From positions 85,121,108-85,185,107 of the forward strand of contig CM034531.1 of the NCBI GenBank assembly GCA_020002185.1: a stretch of 64,000 bases of DNA, in the 5' to 3' direction. The position numbers and the translations under genes are program-made. Position 1 is the stretch's first letter. The number at the start of each line of letters is the position of its first letter. Under the pieces are notes generated by a model, which ran no database searches, was not told the DNA's origin, and worked only from the letters and a program-made list of their open reading frames with translations. This stretch comes from Paraescarpia echinospica. Taxonomy: Eukaryota; Annelida; Polychaeta; Sabellida; Siboglinidae. Positions 33,505 to 44,400 of the stretch are shown here, one piece after another.

Positions 33505-33889
33505 TGACCTGAAAAAGTCACCCAGTACGTTTGCTTTTTCCTGGTCATTTTCTGTTAATCTGCCGTCTTCTGTCTCCAGCTGGCTTACTGTTACCTTTAC
33601 CTTCTGTTTCGATCTCAGGTAAATGTAGAATATCTTTGGTTCCTTCTTGAAATTGTTGATTAGTTTCTCCTCGTAGTCCTTCTGTGCTTGTCTAATCTTG
33701 GTGTTTGTCTCGTTTCTCTGTTTGACATATTACTGTTCTCAACATTTATTTACTCCACCATGGAGATCTTGCGTTTCGGTTTCCTGAGAGGGACATTTTC
33801 TCTCACTGCCTTTGAGATCTCCTTCTTGAGTTTAGTCCAATTAGTGTTTACACTGTTTCCCTGAAACTTACTCTCCCAGTCAATCTTGC

Positions 33890-34724
33890 CCAAGGATTCA
33901 TTGATTGCTTCGTAGTTGCCTTAGGGGTAGTTTCTCGAACCGCTTGGTCTGTTGTTGACTGGTGCTTCTGCATAGCATGTGTAAGTCCACAGTAAGGACT
34001 CATGGTCGCTACACCCCAGTGGTGGTAGATGAGTGACTTTGTCAACCATGTATTGTTCGTTTGAAAACACTAGATCAAGTGTAGAAGGTTGTTGGCCCGG
34101 TCTCAGTCTGGTCGGTTTGACAATGTGTTGAATCAGGTAGGCGTCTTGTGTTGCATCAAAAAACTTGGCTGCTGTGGAGTGTTCGCTCCCACTTACTGTG
34201 TGGTCTTCCCATTTAATCTCTGGAAAGTTGAAGTCTCCCATCAGCAGGATGTGTGAGTATCCATGCATTTCTTGCAAATGTTTTATTGCGTCTATTAGTC
34301 TGGTGTTGTTCTCGTCGGTTGTCTTCTGTGTCCTATACACAATTCCTGCTAACAGCTGGTCTTTGTTGTTTAGCTTAACTGACACCCACATTGAGTCTTC
34401 TATTTCCAGGTTGTTCATTTCTTGGCAGGGCATAGATAGTAGGTCTTTGTGTATATACATTAGTACTCCTCCACCAATAGATTCCCTTCTATCACTTCTG
34501 AACATATTGTAGGCGCCCAGGTTCATCTCACAGTCACCTATATCTGAACTGCACCATGTTTCTGTGATTCCTATGATTTTCGGTTCGTAACTCTGAATTT
34601 GTGCTTGGAACTCGTGGAACTTGTTTTTTATACTTTGTGCATTTGCTTGATAACACTTAAACATGGAACTTTGTGCTTGTGCTTGATTATTTATACTGTT
34701 CGTTGTCAGGTTTGGGTGTCTCAC
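33890..34724 (-). pseudogene. CR1 ORF2 endonuclease domain (PHD-type element)
   Basis: It contains CYQANAQSIKNKFHEFQAQI, IIGITETWCSSDIGDCEMN, HILLMGDFNFPEIKWEDH and PPLGCSDHESLLWTY, the APE nuclease motifs. The frame ends near 33921 through a shift, so the link to the RT is broken. Confidence 0.87.
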
Positions 34725-35833
34725 TGGCTTGGGGGGGTTTCTTGAGTGCGTACCCTCCTCTGCACTATTCTCCCGTTTTTTATCATGTACCTGTTTTCTC
34801 CAGAATCAATGTTTTTCTCAGTTAGTTCTGCCCGAAGAGCCTTGTCTTTCTCTCTCTCCTTTGGGGTCATGTCAGGTGTGATGAACACTTTCCTGATGTT
34901 GCTGGGGTTGTTTTCATTCCGGAGTTTAGTACAGTTTTTCATGATGGCTGCTTTTTCCTGGTCATTTCCTACCTGCACCATCAGCAGCCTTGGTCGCGGT
35001 CCTTTCTTGCCTAACCTTACTGCACGCTTGATGTCCACCGTCACCCCCAGGTACTCTTCGAAGATAGACTTCATGTGATCCATGTCTTGTTGTTTCCGTT
35101 CTTGTCCTTCATCCGATGTTGGTTCTGGTATGTTGTGAACTATCACATTGAGACGCCTTTTTGCTTTGTCGTTTTCTTCTCCCATGTAGTTTCCCACTGC
35201 TGCCTCAATACTGCTTTGGGTTAACTCACTCAGTGGTTTGATTCTGTCCTCGACATTTGATGCAAGTTCAGAAAGCTTTTCATCTACTCTCGCCTCTAGC
35301 GCACAGCAGGTGACGTCCATCTTGGTTTCCACGTTTTCTTCAACCACTTCCAGCTTGTGTTCTACTACTTTCAGCCTCGTCTCGAATTTGTTCTGCTTTT
35401 CCCGCACATCGTTAAAGAATCTCAAAGTCATGTTCACTTTAGGTTGGCATTTGGTACAGAAAAACATTATTTTGGGTGACGATCCGGATAACATATTATA
35501 TTCAGTTGCGTTTAGCCCTGCGCATACCCTGTGCTCCCACCGGCTGCACCACTGACACTCGGCTCCGTTGTCCACCTGTGTAACAACTTTCCCGCAAGTT
35601 ACACAATTGTCATCTGTGTCATGTTCATTGGTATTGATCGTGGTATTGGCACCCACAACTATATCATCATCTTGCCTTACCGGAGATTCTGCGTCTTCGT
35701 TGTTTCTTCCGGCTTTGCTTTTGGCTCTCCCGCGGTTGCGGCCATGTTTGTTATGATCCGGTGCCGTCGATTGGGACGATTTTTCGTGTTGCTTGCTCTT
35801 TACACTAGCACTGTTTTTTCTGGGTTTTTCCAT
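34721..35833 (-). CDS. CR1 ORF1: PHD-type zinc finger, coiled coil, RRM-like domain
   Basis: An intact 370-residue frame. The N-terminus is Lys/Arg/Ser-rich. A PHD-like finger at about residues 77-131 has CVTCGKVV, CQWCSRWEHRVCAGL and FFCTKCQPKV (C4HC3 spacing). A coiled coil follows (about 135-215), then an RNA-binding domain with RRLNVIVHNIPEPTSDEGQE and PRPRLLMVQVGN, as in LINE ORF1 chaperones. It overlaps the start of ORF2 at 34721-34724. No breaks, unlike ORF2. Confidence 0.85.
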   Translation of the reverse strand: MEKPRKNSASVKSKQHEKSSQSTAPDHNKHGRNRGRAKSKAGRNNEDAESPVRQDDDIVVGANTTINTNEHDTDDNCVTCGKVVTQVDNGAECQWCSRWEHRVCAGLNATEYNMLSGSSPKIMFFCTKCQPKVNMTLRFFNDVREKQNKFETRLKVVEHKLEVVEENVETKMDVTCCALEARVDEKLSELASNVEDRIKPLSELTQSSIEAAVGNYMGEENDKAKRRLNVIVHNIPEPTSDEGQERKQQDMDHMKSIFEEYLGVTVDIKRAVRLGKKGPRPRLLMVQVGNDQEKAAIMKNCTKLRNENNPSNIRKVFITPDMTPKEREKDKALRAELTEKNIDSGENRYMIKNGRIVQRRVRTQETPPSQ

Positions 35834-36560
35834 CTAGCCTAATACGGGACAGGGCAGCCAACAAAAAGCCTGGCTAAAACAACTACCATACAACCTGTGA
35901 TCTGCTTCTTCAATCTTTTTTCTCAGCTTCGAAAAACAGCGTGCCTCGTTACCAGCCTCGGTCTCATTTGTACTTCCAGTGTATCATTGCAACATAACAT
36001 ACATATTACATACTGTGTGCCACATTTGAATGTTGTGCATGTAATATTTCCATGCAATCCATTTGCATATATAATGTAAAACTTCAACAGCCGTTTTCTT
36101 CATTTTCACTTTTTGACCCCTACCATGTTCAATGCTCCATAACTTTGCCAATTTTTGTAGCAGTCATATTTTTTGAAACCGTGTAAAGCACCCTACCAAA
36201 CCTTTACAAGGATGTAAGAAAACAATGTTACAATTTTTCCGACTTATCACTCATTTGGTCAGCCGGGGTCACATATAGACATATTAGTCCAAAGGACTTC
36301 AATGCCACTTGGCCCATTTTTATTATTTCCCTTCATCTGTCCAACCCCCCACAAATCCATTTCTTAAATTGCAAACTATCTTCTCCTATCTATATCTTGT
36401 CTACCTATTCTGATGCGCATCCCCTGCAAATATACCAACAATGATCTTCAAAATGTTGAAGTTGGTTGGTTAATCGGAAGAAGAAGAATATGAACCTTAA
36501 ACATTCGCATTCGAATGCCAAACATTTGATTGTTCAAATGTTTCATCAAATGCGTATCAA

Positions 36561-37115
36561 ATGCTGTTTCTACCTGTTATTAAAAATATGGTACAACAGC
36601 AGCAAGACATATTTATTATATTTGTAAAAAAAATGCATGGATATTGCATTTATTTGTGTAAAAACAGAATGGAATATGCATCCTATGTCTGGTTCCCTCA
36701 CCTAAAGAAAGACGAGACCTCATCAAACAAGTCCAACGGCGTGCAACACGACTAGTGACAGAAACAAAAGGACTACCATACGGCAGCAGATTAAAAGAAT
36801 TAAAACTCCCTATACTACACTACAGAAGACAACGAGCTGACATCATTCAAACTTTCAAAATTATTAAGGACTTGACCAAATTGACCAGGACTGTAAATGC
36901 CAACTCTGTCCACAAAAGTAGATGTACCTAAAAGCCACTGGAACCACAAGAGGTCACAAAGAAAAACTAGTTACACAGACATCAACAGGAACCAGACATT
37001 CTTTCCTCTCCACTCGTGTAGTAAGATCCTGGAATGCACTATCAGAAGACACAGTATCTTACGAATCACATTCCTTATTTTGCTAAACAAAAATGGCATA
37101 GAACAATAGTATAGT
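36561..37115 (+). pseudogene. CR1-like ORF2 C-terminal fragment
   Basis: Pieces in different plus frames: NRMEYASYVWFPHLKKD, then VQRRATRLVTETKGLPYGSR, then LPILHYRRQRADIIQTFKII. Same order as other CR1 C-termini in the window but heavily shifted. The end is near 37110. Confidence 0.6.
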
Positions 37116-37124
37116 AGGATAAAC

Positions 37125-37215
37125 TAGTGTGCACTTGCGTCGAATCTGGACCCACCTCGATTTCATCGTTCTAACTTGAGTTTTGTCCAACATTGATACC
37201 TCAGTGAGTTAGTTA
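37125..37215. repeat. Interspersed repeat, matching 45205-45312 in inverse
   Basis: It shares AATCTGGACCCACCTCGATT, AACTTGAGTTTTG and TGATACCTCAG with the reverse complement of 45205-45312. Family unknown; no ends can be drawn with confidence. Confidence 0.55.
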
Positions 37216-38262
37216 GATCATTCGTGGCATGTTTATGTTTAAGAATACTTTTGCGGCACAAGTAGAAGCGCAAGTAGAAACCCGGTTTGTATAAACATTC
37301 ACTGCTATATCATTTTATGTGCGCGATGCGGCAACATATGATCGCTGAGGCGCAGCGTAGCGCAAATCGGGTCGTTACGTGGGCTTCTAAAATGTCTGGA
37401 TTAGACACAAATGCCGACTAGTGATGCAGCGTCATTAGGCTGCACGGTTTTCACTCCCACCACCGTCATAAACCAGAAATTTAACATCAGCCATACCAGC
37501 ATTCTGATTTATTGTGGGCACATACTATAGTAGTAAAATTGTTTGCAAAAGACATCTTAGTTCAGCTACCATTTTGTTTTTATATGTTCCACATGTCTCC
37601 CAAACACTGTTGATGTCATTCACGTTGTCCAATGGAGTTAATTCCAAGAGATAAATCCGAACCGGCTCTGAGCGATGTTAAGATGACTAAAAGATGTTGC
37701 CATAAATCTGCGATTTCTCAGGAATATAAGTGATGTTGTGGTGTCATTTCGTGGCGCTTGCCGACGTTGAATATAAAGAAAAATGGGCGCACGAAATAGC
37801 TATGAGGCAGCAATTTTGGCATATTTTGGGCGAGGCAGCATAGCAAAACGGCAAGTCGGCCGGCCCACCTCGCTCGTCATATACCAGGGCCCAGGGAAAA
37901 CACTGCCTTGATGTCAAGCCCTGCTCAGAGCCAGACTGTTTGTATCAAGCCCTGCTCAGAGCCAGACTGAAGCTGTGTGGTTCTTGGTTCTTAAAACTAA
38001 GTGTCCTCAAATGCAGATTTTATCTAGCATTATACAGGTATATGCTTGAAGATATGTGGAATGATGGAATGAACATGTATATGTATGTATATTGAGGTAT
38101 CATATTTAGGTAAAATATAGTTATAATTGCTGTATTTATAAAACAAGGTGGGCCCACATTCTATGTAATGCCAGTTACTATAGCTAGATGAATTTTGCTC
38201 ATTTTTATCATTACAAGGTACAGTTACTTTACGTCAACAGTGATCTTGGTTATCCGTTTCAG
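37216..38262. other. Upstream region of MIS12
   Basis: No gene recognised. It contains the presumed promoter and a non-coding first exon, since TATCCGTTTCAG at 38251-38262 looks like an acceptor 20 bases before the MIS12 ATG. Confidence 0.4.
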
Positions 38263-38282
38263 GTAGAACAAGAACAGCACAG

Positions 38283-38457
38283 ATGGCCGACACATCACAG
38301 GGTGGCCGGAGTGTCAGCAAGAGTGTCAGTGCCCTCAGTGTGTCAAGTGATGTCAGTGTGTCAAGGAGTGATGTTGGTGACGCACACAGTGTTGCGAGAG
38401 AGCAGGAATATGAAACACAGTTCCTTGGCTTCACGCCAAAGTCGTTCAGTGATGGCA
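38283..38457 (+). CDS. MIS12: MIS12 exon 1
   Basis: ATG in the context CACAGATGG, then a Ser/Val-rich segment (SVSALSVSSDVSVSRSDVGD) that the vertebrate protein lacks, then YETQFLGFTPKSFSDG. The donor is CA|GTAAGT, phase 1; a polypyrimidine minisatellite begins about 12 bases into the intron. Confidence 0.88.
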
Positions 38458-41400
38458 GTAAGTACTGCTTTACCCCCCCTACTATCTCCTGTCTATTTCA
38501 GTCTCCCCCCCTGCTATCTCAGTCTCCCCCCTACTATCTGTCTCTGTCTCCCCCCTACTATGTCTCCCGTCTGTCTCTGTCTCCCCCCTACTATGCCTCC
38601 CATCTGTTTCATTCTCCCCCCCCTACTATGTCTCCCATCTGTCTCTGTCTCCCCCCTACTATGTCTCCCCTCTGTCTCCCCCCTACTATGTCTCCCATAT
38701 GTCTCAGTCTCCCCCCCCCTACTATCTCCCATCTGTCTCAGTCTCCCCCTTACTATCTCCCATTTGTCTCTGTCTCCCCCCCCCCTACTATGTCTCCCAT
38801 CTGTCTCTGTCTCCCCTACTATGCCTCCCATCTGTCTCAGTCTCCCCCCTACTATGTCTCCGTCTGTCCTGTCTCCCCCTACTATGCCTCCCATCTGTCT
38901 CAGTCTCCCCCTACTGTCTCCGTCTGTCTCTGTCTCCCCTACTATGCCTCCCTCCCATACTATGTCTGTCTCTCTGTCTCCCCTACTATGTCTCCCATCT
39001 GTCTCAGTCTCCCCTACTATGCCTCCCATGTTTCAGTCTCCCCTACTATGTCTCCCATCTGTCTCTGTCTCCCCTACTATGTCTCCCATCTGTCTCTCCC
39101 CTACTATGCCTCCCATCTGTCTCAGTCTCCCCTACTATCTCCCATCTGTCTCAGTCTCCCCTACTATGCTTCCCATCTGTCTTAGTCTCCCCTCTTACTA
39201 TCTCCCGTCTGTCTCAGTCTCCCCCTACTATCTCCCATCTGTCTCAGTTTCCCCCTACTATGTCTCCCCGTCTGTCTCAGTCTCCCCTACTAGCCTTCCT
39301 CCCTCTCAGTCTCCCCTTCTATATCTTCCGTCTGTCTCCAGTCTCCCCCTTACTATCTCCCATCTGCTCAGTCTCCCCTACTATCTCCCATCTGTCTCAG
39401 TCTCCCCTACTATGTCTCGTCTGTCTCAGTCTCCCCCCTACTATATATTCCGTCTGTCTCAGTCTCCCCCCTACTATGTCTCCCGTCTGTCTCAGTCTCC
39501 CCCCCACTATGCCTCCCGTCTGTATCAGTCTCCCCCCTTACTATCTCCTGTCTGTCTCAGTCTCCCCCCCTACTATCTCACATCTGCCTCAGTCTCCCCC
39601 CCTACTATATCCCATCTGTCTCAGTCTCGCCCCCTACTATGTCTCCCGTCTGTCTCAGTCTCCCCCTCTACTAACTCTCCCGTCTGTCTCATTCTCCTCT
39701 TCTCTTTCACTCCATCCACCTTTCTCCCTCGGCCGCCTTTCTCTCTTCTCTGCTTCAGTCTCCCATTTTCCCTATTTACTCGCTTTCTCCCAATTTTCCA
39801 TCTAAATTTTCCTCCTCTATATTTACCTAGTTAAACAATCTATGTGCTTACATTTGTCTTTCGATATTCAAATAAATAATCCAGAAACTGACAAGTTTCC
39901 TGGCGAGCAGTTCAGCTTGTGCGTACAGTGAGCGGACAGTGTATATTAACTGAACCAGCCATATATCGCCTGTTTCAACTTTCAGTGTACAATGCTGTTC
40001 TTGAGTACACTTGGGGCTGCTTCCGGGCATCGCAACAGTTCATGAAGTCAGAGGTAGGTGGCGCCTTGTCCTGGACAGTTTGACAGGAAATACTGCATGT
40101 GTGGAGAAAGCATTCTTTAAGAATGAGATTATGTAGCGTTTGCAGCGAGCGGTCGGCAGGGAAGCATGCAGGCACACGTTCACTCACTCAGTCATACTAA
40201 TGATAAGTCAGGTTATACATTTTCACAGTTTATTATACAACCTGTATGCGGAAAACCCTACCAGTACAATATCTAATACACAAAATACGGCTATGTCTAC
40301 TAAATACTACCCAGTTATCAATGTCAGAACGATGGGTTCAGACGGCGGCGGCTTATACAGCAACCGAATTGTACCCGATATATTCTAAATGTCAGAACAA
40401 TAGGTTTAGACGGCAGCGGCTTATACAGCAACCGAACTATTCTCGATATATTCTAAATATAAGAACGATAGGTTCAGATGGCGGCGGCTTATACAGCAAC
40501 CAAACTATAAATGTCAGAACAATAGGTTCAGACAGCAGCGGCGTACACAGCAACCGAATTGTACCCGATATATTCTAAATGTCGGAATGATAGGTTCAGG
40601 CAGCGGCAGCTTATACAGCAACCGAATTGTACCCGATGTAATAGTATTCTAAATGTCAAAACAATAGGTTCAGGTGGCGGCGGCTTATATAGCAACCGAA
40701 TTGTACCCGATATATTCTAAATGTCAGAACGATAGGTTCAGACAGTGGCGGCTTATACAGCAACTGAATTGTAAATGTCAGAATGATAAGTTCAGATGAC
40801 AGCGGTGTATACAGCAACCGAGTTACTCACCGAGTCTGGTTTTCATGGGTGAACTGCGATAGTCTTAGTACTTTTCGCAGGGCGCTCAGTGACAATGCTT
40901 CATGAGAAAGGTTCCTCCGGCATTGTGCCTCAGTAGTCAGCAGCTACATCACTGGCCTGTGTTACAGCTCTGGAATGCATCTTCGGGTCTGTTCTAACAA
41001 ACAGCTCCCTCGAAGTGTCTGGCTGCATCCCCCAACAGCCAGCCCTGATCCTCATTAAAGCCATCCTTGTATACAGCTAAATCTGTAGCCCTGGGACAGA
41101 TGCTGACCCTTGATTATGTCATTTCCAAAGTCTAGGGGTCTCTAGAAATCTTGGCAGGGTGCCAGTGAACGTACAGTAATCCCCAAAACCAGACGGCCTC
41201 AAATGTAAACAAACCTCCCACCCCAACTGTAGCCATTTGCATATAAATTGGTTTTTCGGAGCACATACAACATTCAGTAATTAGGAATATTTATACTGTG
41301 TGTGTTATCGTTCTAAATTATCTACAATTATATATATATTTTAATTATTTTATTAAAGTGCACACACACATGCATGATTTAGATTTTTTTAAATAACCAA

Positions 41401-44400
41401 ACATTTTTGATTGCAGTTTGTGTGTTGGGTCTATGATAAGTAAATTCTTTATGAAATAATTAATAGTCATGTAGTAATAAAAATGTTTGTATGTTTCATA
41501 TTCCTTTGTCAATTGGGGCATTAGTCAGATGTATTACTTTCTTGTGTACCTAGTAGTTGATGAAGTGTTGAGGTGTGTTTTTAGTTCCCAGACGTCGTCA
41601 CAGACAGGGAGCTACAGCAGGCTTCAGAAGTGATTCTTCCTCGACTCGGCAATACAATTGCAAAGGCCTTTGACAAACTTGAGGTACAGAGTTACCCTAT
41701 TTTAGGGTGAACCGTCTTTTAAACTTAGAGGAATCGTTTCCCATTAACATGGGCTTTAACCACTAACATGGGCTTTAATATAACTGAATGGAGGTCTTTC
41801 TAGTTCTAGTTGTTTCCAGCACTCGGCAACGTTCTATTAACTGACTAGTCTGTATTATTGTGGTTACAATGCAATGGTCTTATGAGGTCTCATTCAACTA
41901 GTCAGCCTTTTTCAGAACATTATCGCCAAGCTGACCTTTCTATGCTGGCACTGAGGGTGGTCACTGCCAGGATGCTTGTTGTCCTCAGTGGTTCTTTTAT
42001 GTCCCAAATTGAGACGGGACCGACATTAACGTGATCTCCGAGACACGAATTTAAATCACATCTTACACTGATGACTGTACACTGAGAACAGTCTAATCAA
42101 TACCCCTGTGTCTAGCCTACCCGTTTCCTGTCGTTGACATTGTTTATAAGCTTTAGTCGAGCACCGTGAACAGCGTTTGTTGTCTCTAACACCATATTAT
42201 CGCCCGTCGTCAACTTTCAACTCTTGCCGAACAAAGTGCAATCCGTTCGTATCTATACAAAATAATATCCACCCATACATGTACACTATATGCACACTTT
42301 AATTCATGTATGTTTACTAAATAGTACAATTGGAGTACATTATAAACAAAAAATAAACATTTTTAAAAGCATGTTTATCAATCATGCCTCCGTCACCAAG
42401 GCTCACAAATAGTACATTCATTACAAATGTCCCCGTTACCTTGGGTCATACACTTTGGAAAAAAGACAATGCTATGTTCTAGTTTTACATGTAATAGTCT
42501 TACTGTATAATATAATTTAATTGAGCTAATTTAATTGGGTGATTTTCCCACAACTTATAATCAAATTTCCTCTCAAAAGACTGCACCGATGCAATCCCAA
42601 CCACAGTCTCGGTGAGGCTATTCCATACAACTGTTCATCGGTGTATCAATGAGTTTTGTAATGTTTTTTTAACATGGTTCTTTGAATAGTTTTAGTTGGT
42701 GCTCTCACGTATGTGAATCGTTGTCACTCAATGTCACAAACTGTTACATCATATTTCTCAGTTAGAATCTCCCTACCCTTGGAGCAGTAGACTGTAGTAG
42801 CATGACCAGTCCACGAAAAATGTGGCACACCTACCCAGAATGTATCTAGTTTTATAAAATTACAAATTAAAAAAAAACATTTCTGAGCAATTTAATATTG
42901 ATGGTTATATATTTTATACCCAGAAATATGTCGCATAGGCAGTCCTGAATAGAACTCTAAACAAGTTAAATGATAACATGATTACATGCCTAATATTAAA
43001 GAAATGTACTGTTGACATTTACCAAGTTATTTAAGCGATCTTACTACATCTTACTGTATCATGCAAATTAATTAATACAATTTTAATCAACTGATTTGGG
43101 GCACATCAAATTTCGTAAAGGCACATAGTTCTATCTCTGATGTGCCCAAAGGACACAGGCATGTCTTTTCCAGATTGATCCCTGTATGAATATATATATA
43201 TATAATATTGGTTAATTAAATACAGAGGATAACACATGACAGCACACAGAAGTCCACTTGTTTCCAATATTGGTTAATTAAATACAGAGGATAACACATG
43301 ACAGCACACAGAAGTCCACTTGTTTCCAATATTCAAGTCGTCAAAGGCTTAACGCCATGCACCGCGTCTGTGTAGACTTATCTCTTCACAAACATCTTCC
43401 ACATCCCGGAGCAAGTTCTGCTGCCAGAGGACCGACCTCACGCCAAGTACTCGTACACACAGGAGGAGGAGGAAGCGCTCAACCGTGACATCAAAGAGTT
43501 GCAAGACAAGATGGTCACGGTTCGTTGAACATTCAAAACCAGAGTCTTATCTATTTCAGTTGTTAGATTAGATGAATCTGTCCTGTAGACACATATACGC
43601 AGTGTGTTACCGTATGCATGTGTCGTATAACCATAAACAAATAATTCAGATTACACAGAAATAAATTATTTTCACTCCAGAGAAACTACATTAAATAATA
43701 CAGTAGACATGCAATGGTAGAAACTAATGGTGTGATATCTAGTAAATAAATAAGTTGGAGGTTTTTAAAATCATAATGAGTTGGCTAGTAACAAATATGG
43801 ATGTTATATGGTAGAATTTCTCCAAGTGCTTATGCAAAATAGAACATACACTTAATGGTAAGAGGGGTAACTATTTCACACCAGTATACATGTGTATGAA
43901 TGTTGTTCAGTCTGATCATTTGTGCACCTAGGCCAAGTACTTTAATGCGTGTTTGAAACAAGAGCTGCGTGATTTGGAAGTAGTGGAGAATGAGTACAAA
44001 CAGTTTGCTGAACTACTCGCCTCGTTTCACAAGACCTGCGCTGAAGCCGGGGGTGAGTCACTTTATTTGATGTGATATGTATTTTAACCTTGTGTCAGCA
44101 TTTAATTAATTCGTAGGTAAAATAAAATATGTTCTAATTGAATCCACAGTGACTAAAAATAATAAATCCATGGTGTCTGACAGTCATCATAATATCACCC
44201 CTGCTGACTAATATAAGTTCTGAATAGGCCATGGTAATAATAATGTCACAAAGTTATGCCTATCACTGTATATAAAATATAAATTATTTTATGAAAGATG
44301 TCAGCAGACCTGCCTACCCCAAAAACTTCCTGTCAGTAATCCGTCTTCCCATTGACACTGATTTTCAGGAATATAGGCCTGCTGTCGGTAATGGTTCAAA

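Larger units (their letters stand above)
31909..35965 (-). mobile_element. Full-length CR1-like LINE with PHD-type ORF1, nested in copy B
   Basis: Limits are exact by comparison with copy A: the uninterrupted site reads TTTGTAGCAGCAC|ATTTGTACTTCC, and here 4,057 bases lie between those halves. The 3' end carries the short repeat TTACTTACTTACTTAC (AAGT-type on the element strand). No target duplication is seen. The minus strand holds ORF1 and ORF2. Confidence 0.88.
30133..36320 (-). mobile_element. AGTCC/GGACT repeat family, copy B (with nested CR1)
   Basis: It begins TTTTTAGTCCTTTGGCCGAA and ends AGTCCAAAGGACTTC...CCACTTGGCCCA, the reverse of copy A. Without the nested LINE (31909-35965) it is about 2.1 kb. 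It includes the RT fossil at 31153-31485 and two tandem-like versions of the CAGCAACTTTTTSTCTAATT motif (near 30215 and 30379). Confidence 0.65.
28963..36490 (+). mobile_element. CR1-like LINE interrupted by AGTCC/GGACT repeat copy B
   Basis: 5' truncated. RT frame 28963-29500, then frameshifted C-terminus to a stop at 30091. The 3'UTR is split by copy B (30133-36320) and resumes at about 36321, ending near TTGGTTAATCGGAAGAAGAA (a GAA-type tail usual for CR1-like elements) at 36490. Both outer flanks carry CATTCGAATG. Confidence 0.65.

Noticed and set aside
38188..39834. 548-codon open frame rich in Ser, Pro, Leu and Tyr
   Set aside because: It runs through the polypyrimidine minisatellite; it is in a different frame from MIS12 exon 1 and stays open only through composition.
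42498..42790. Possible MIS12 alternative exon
   Set aside because: The open segment is on the minus strand and fits a CR1 C-terminus instead.
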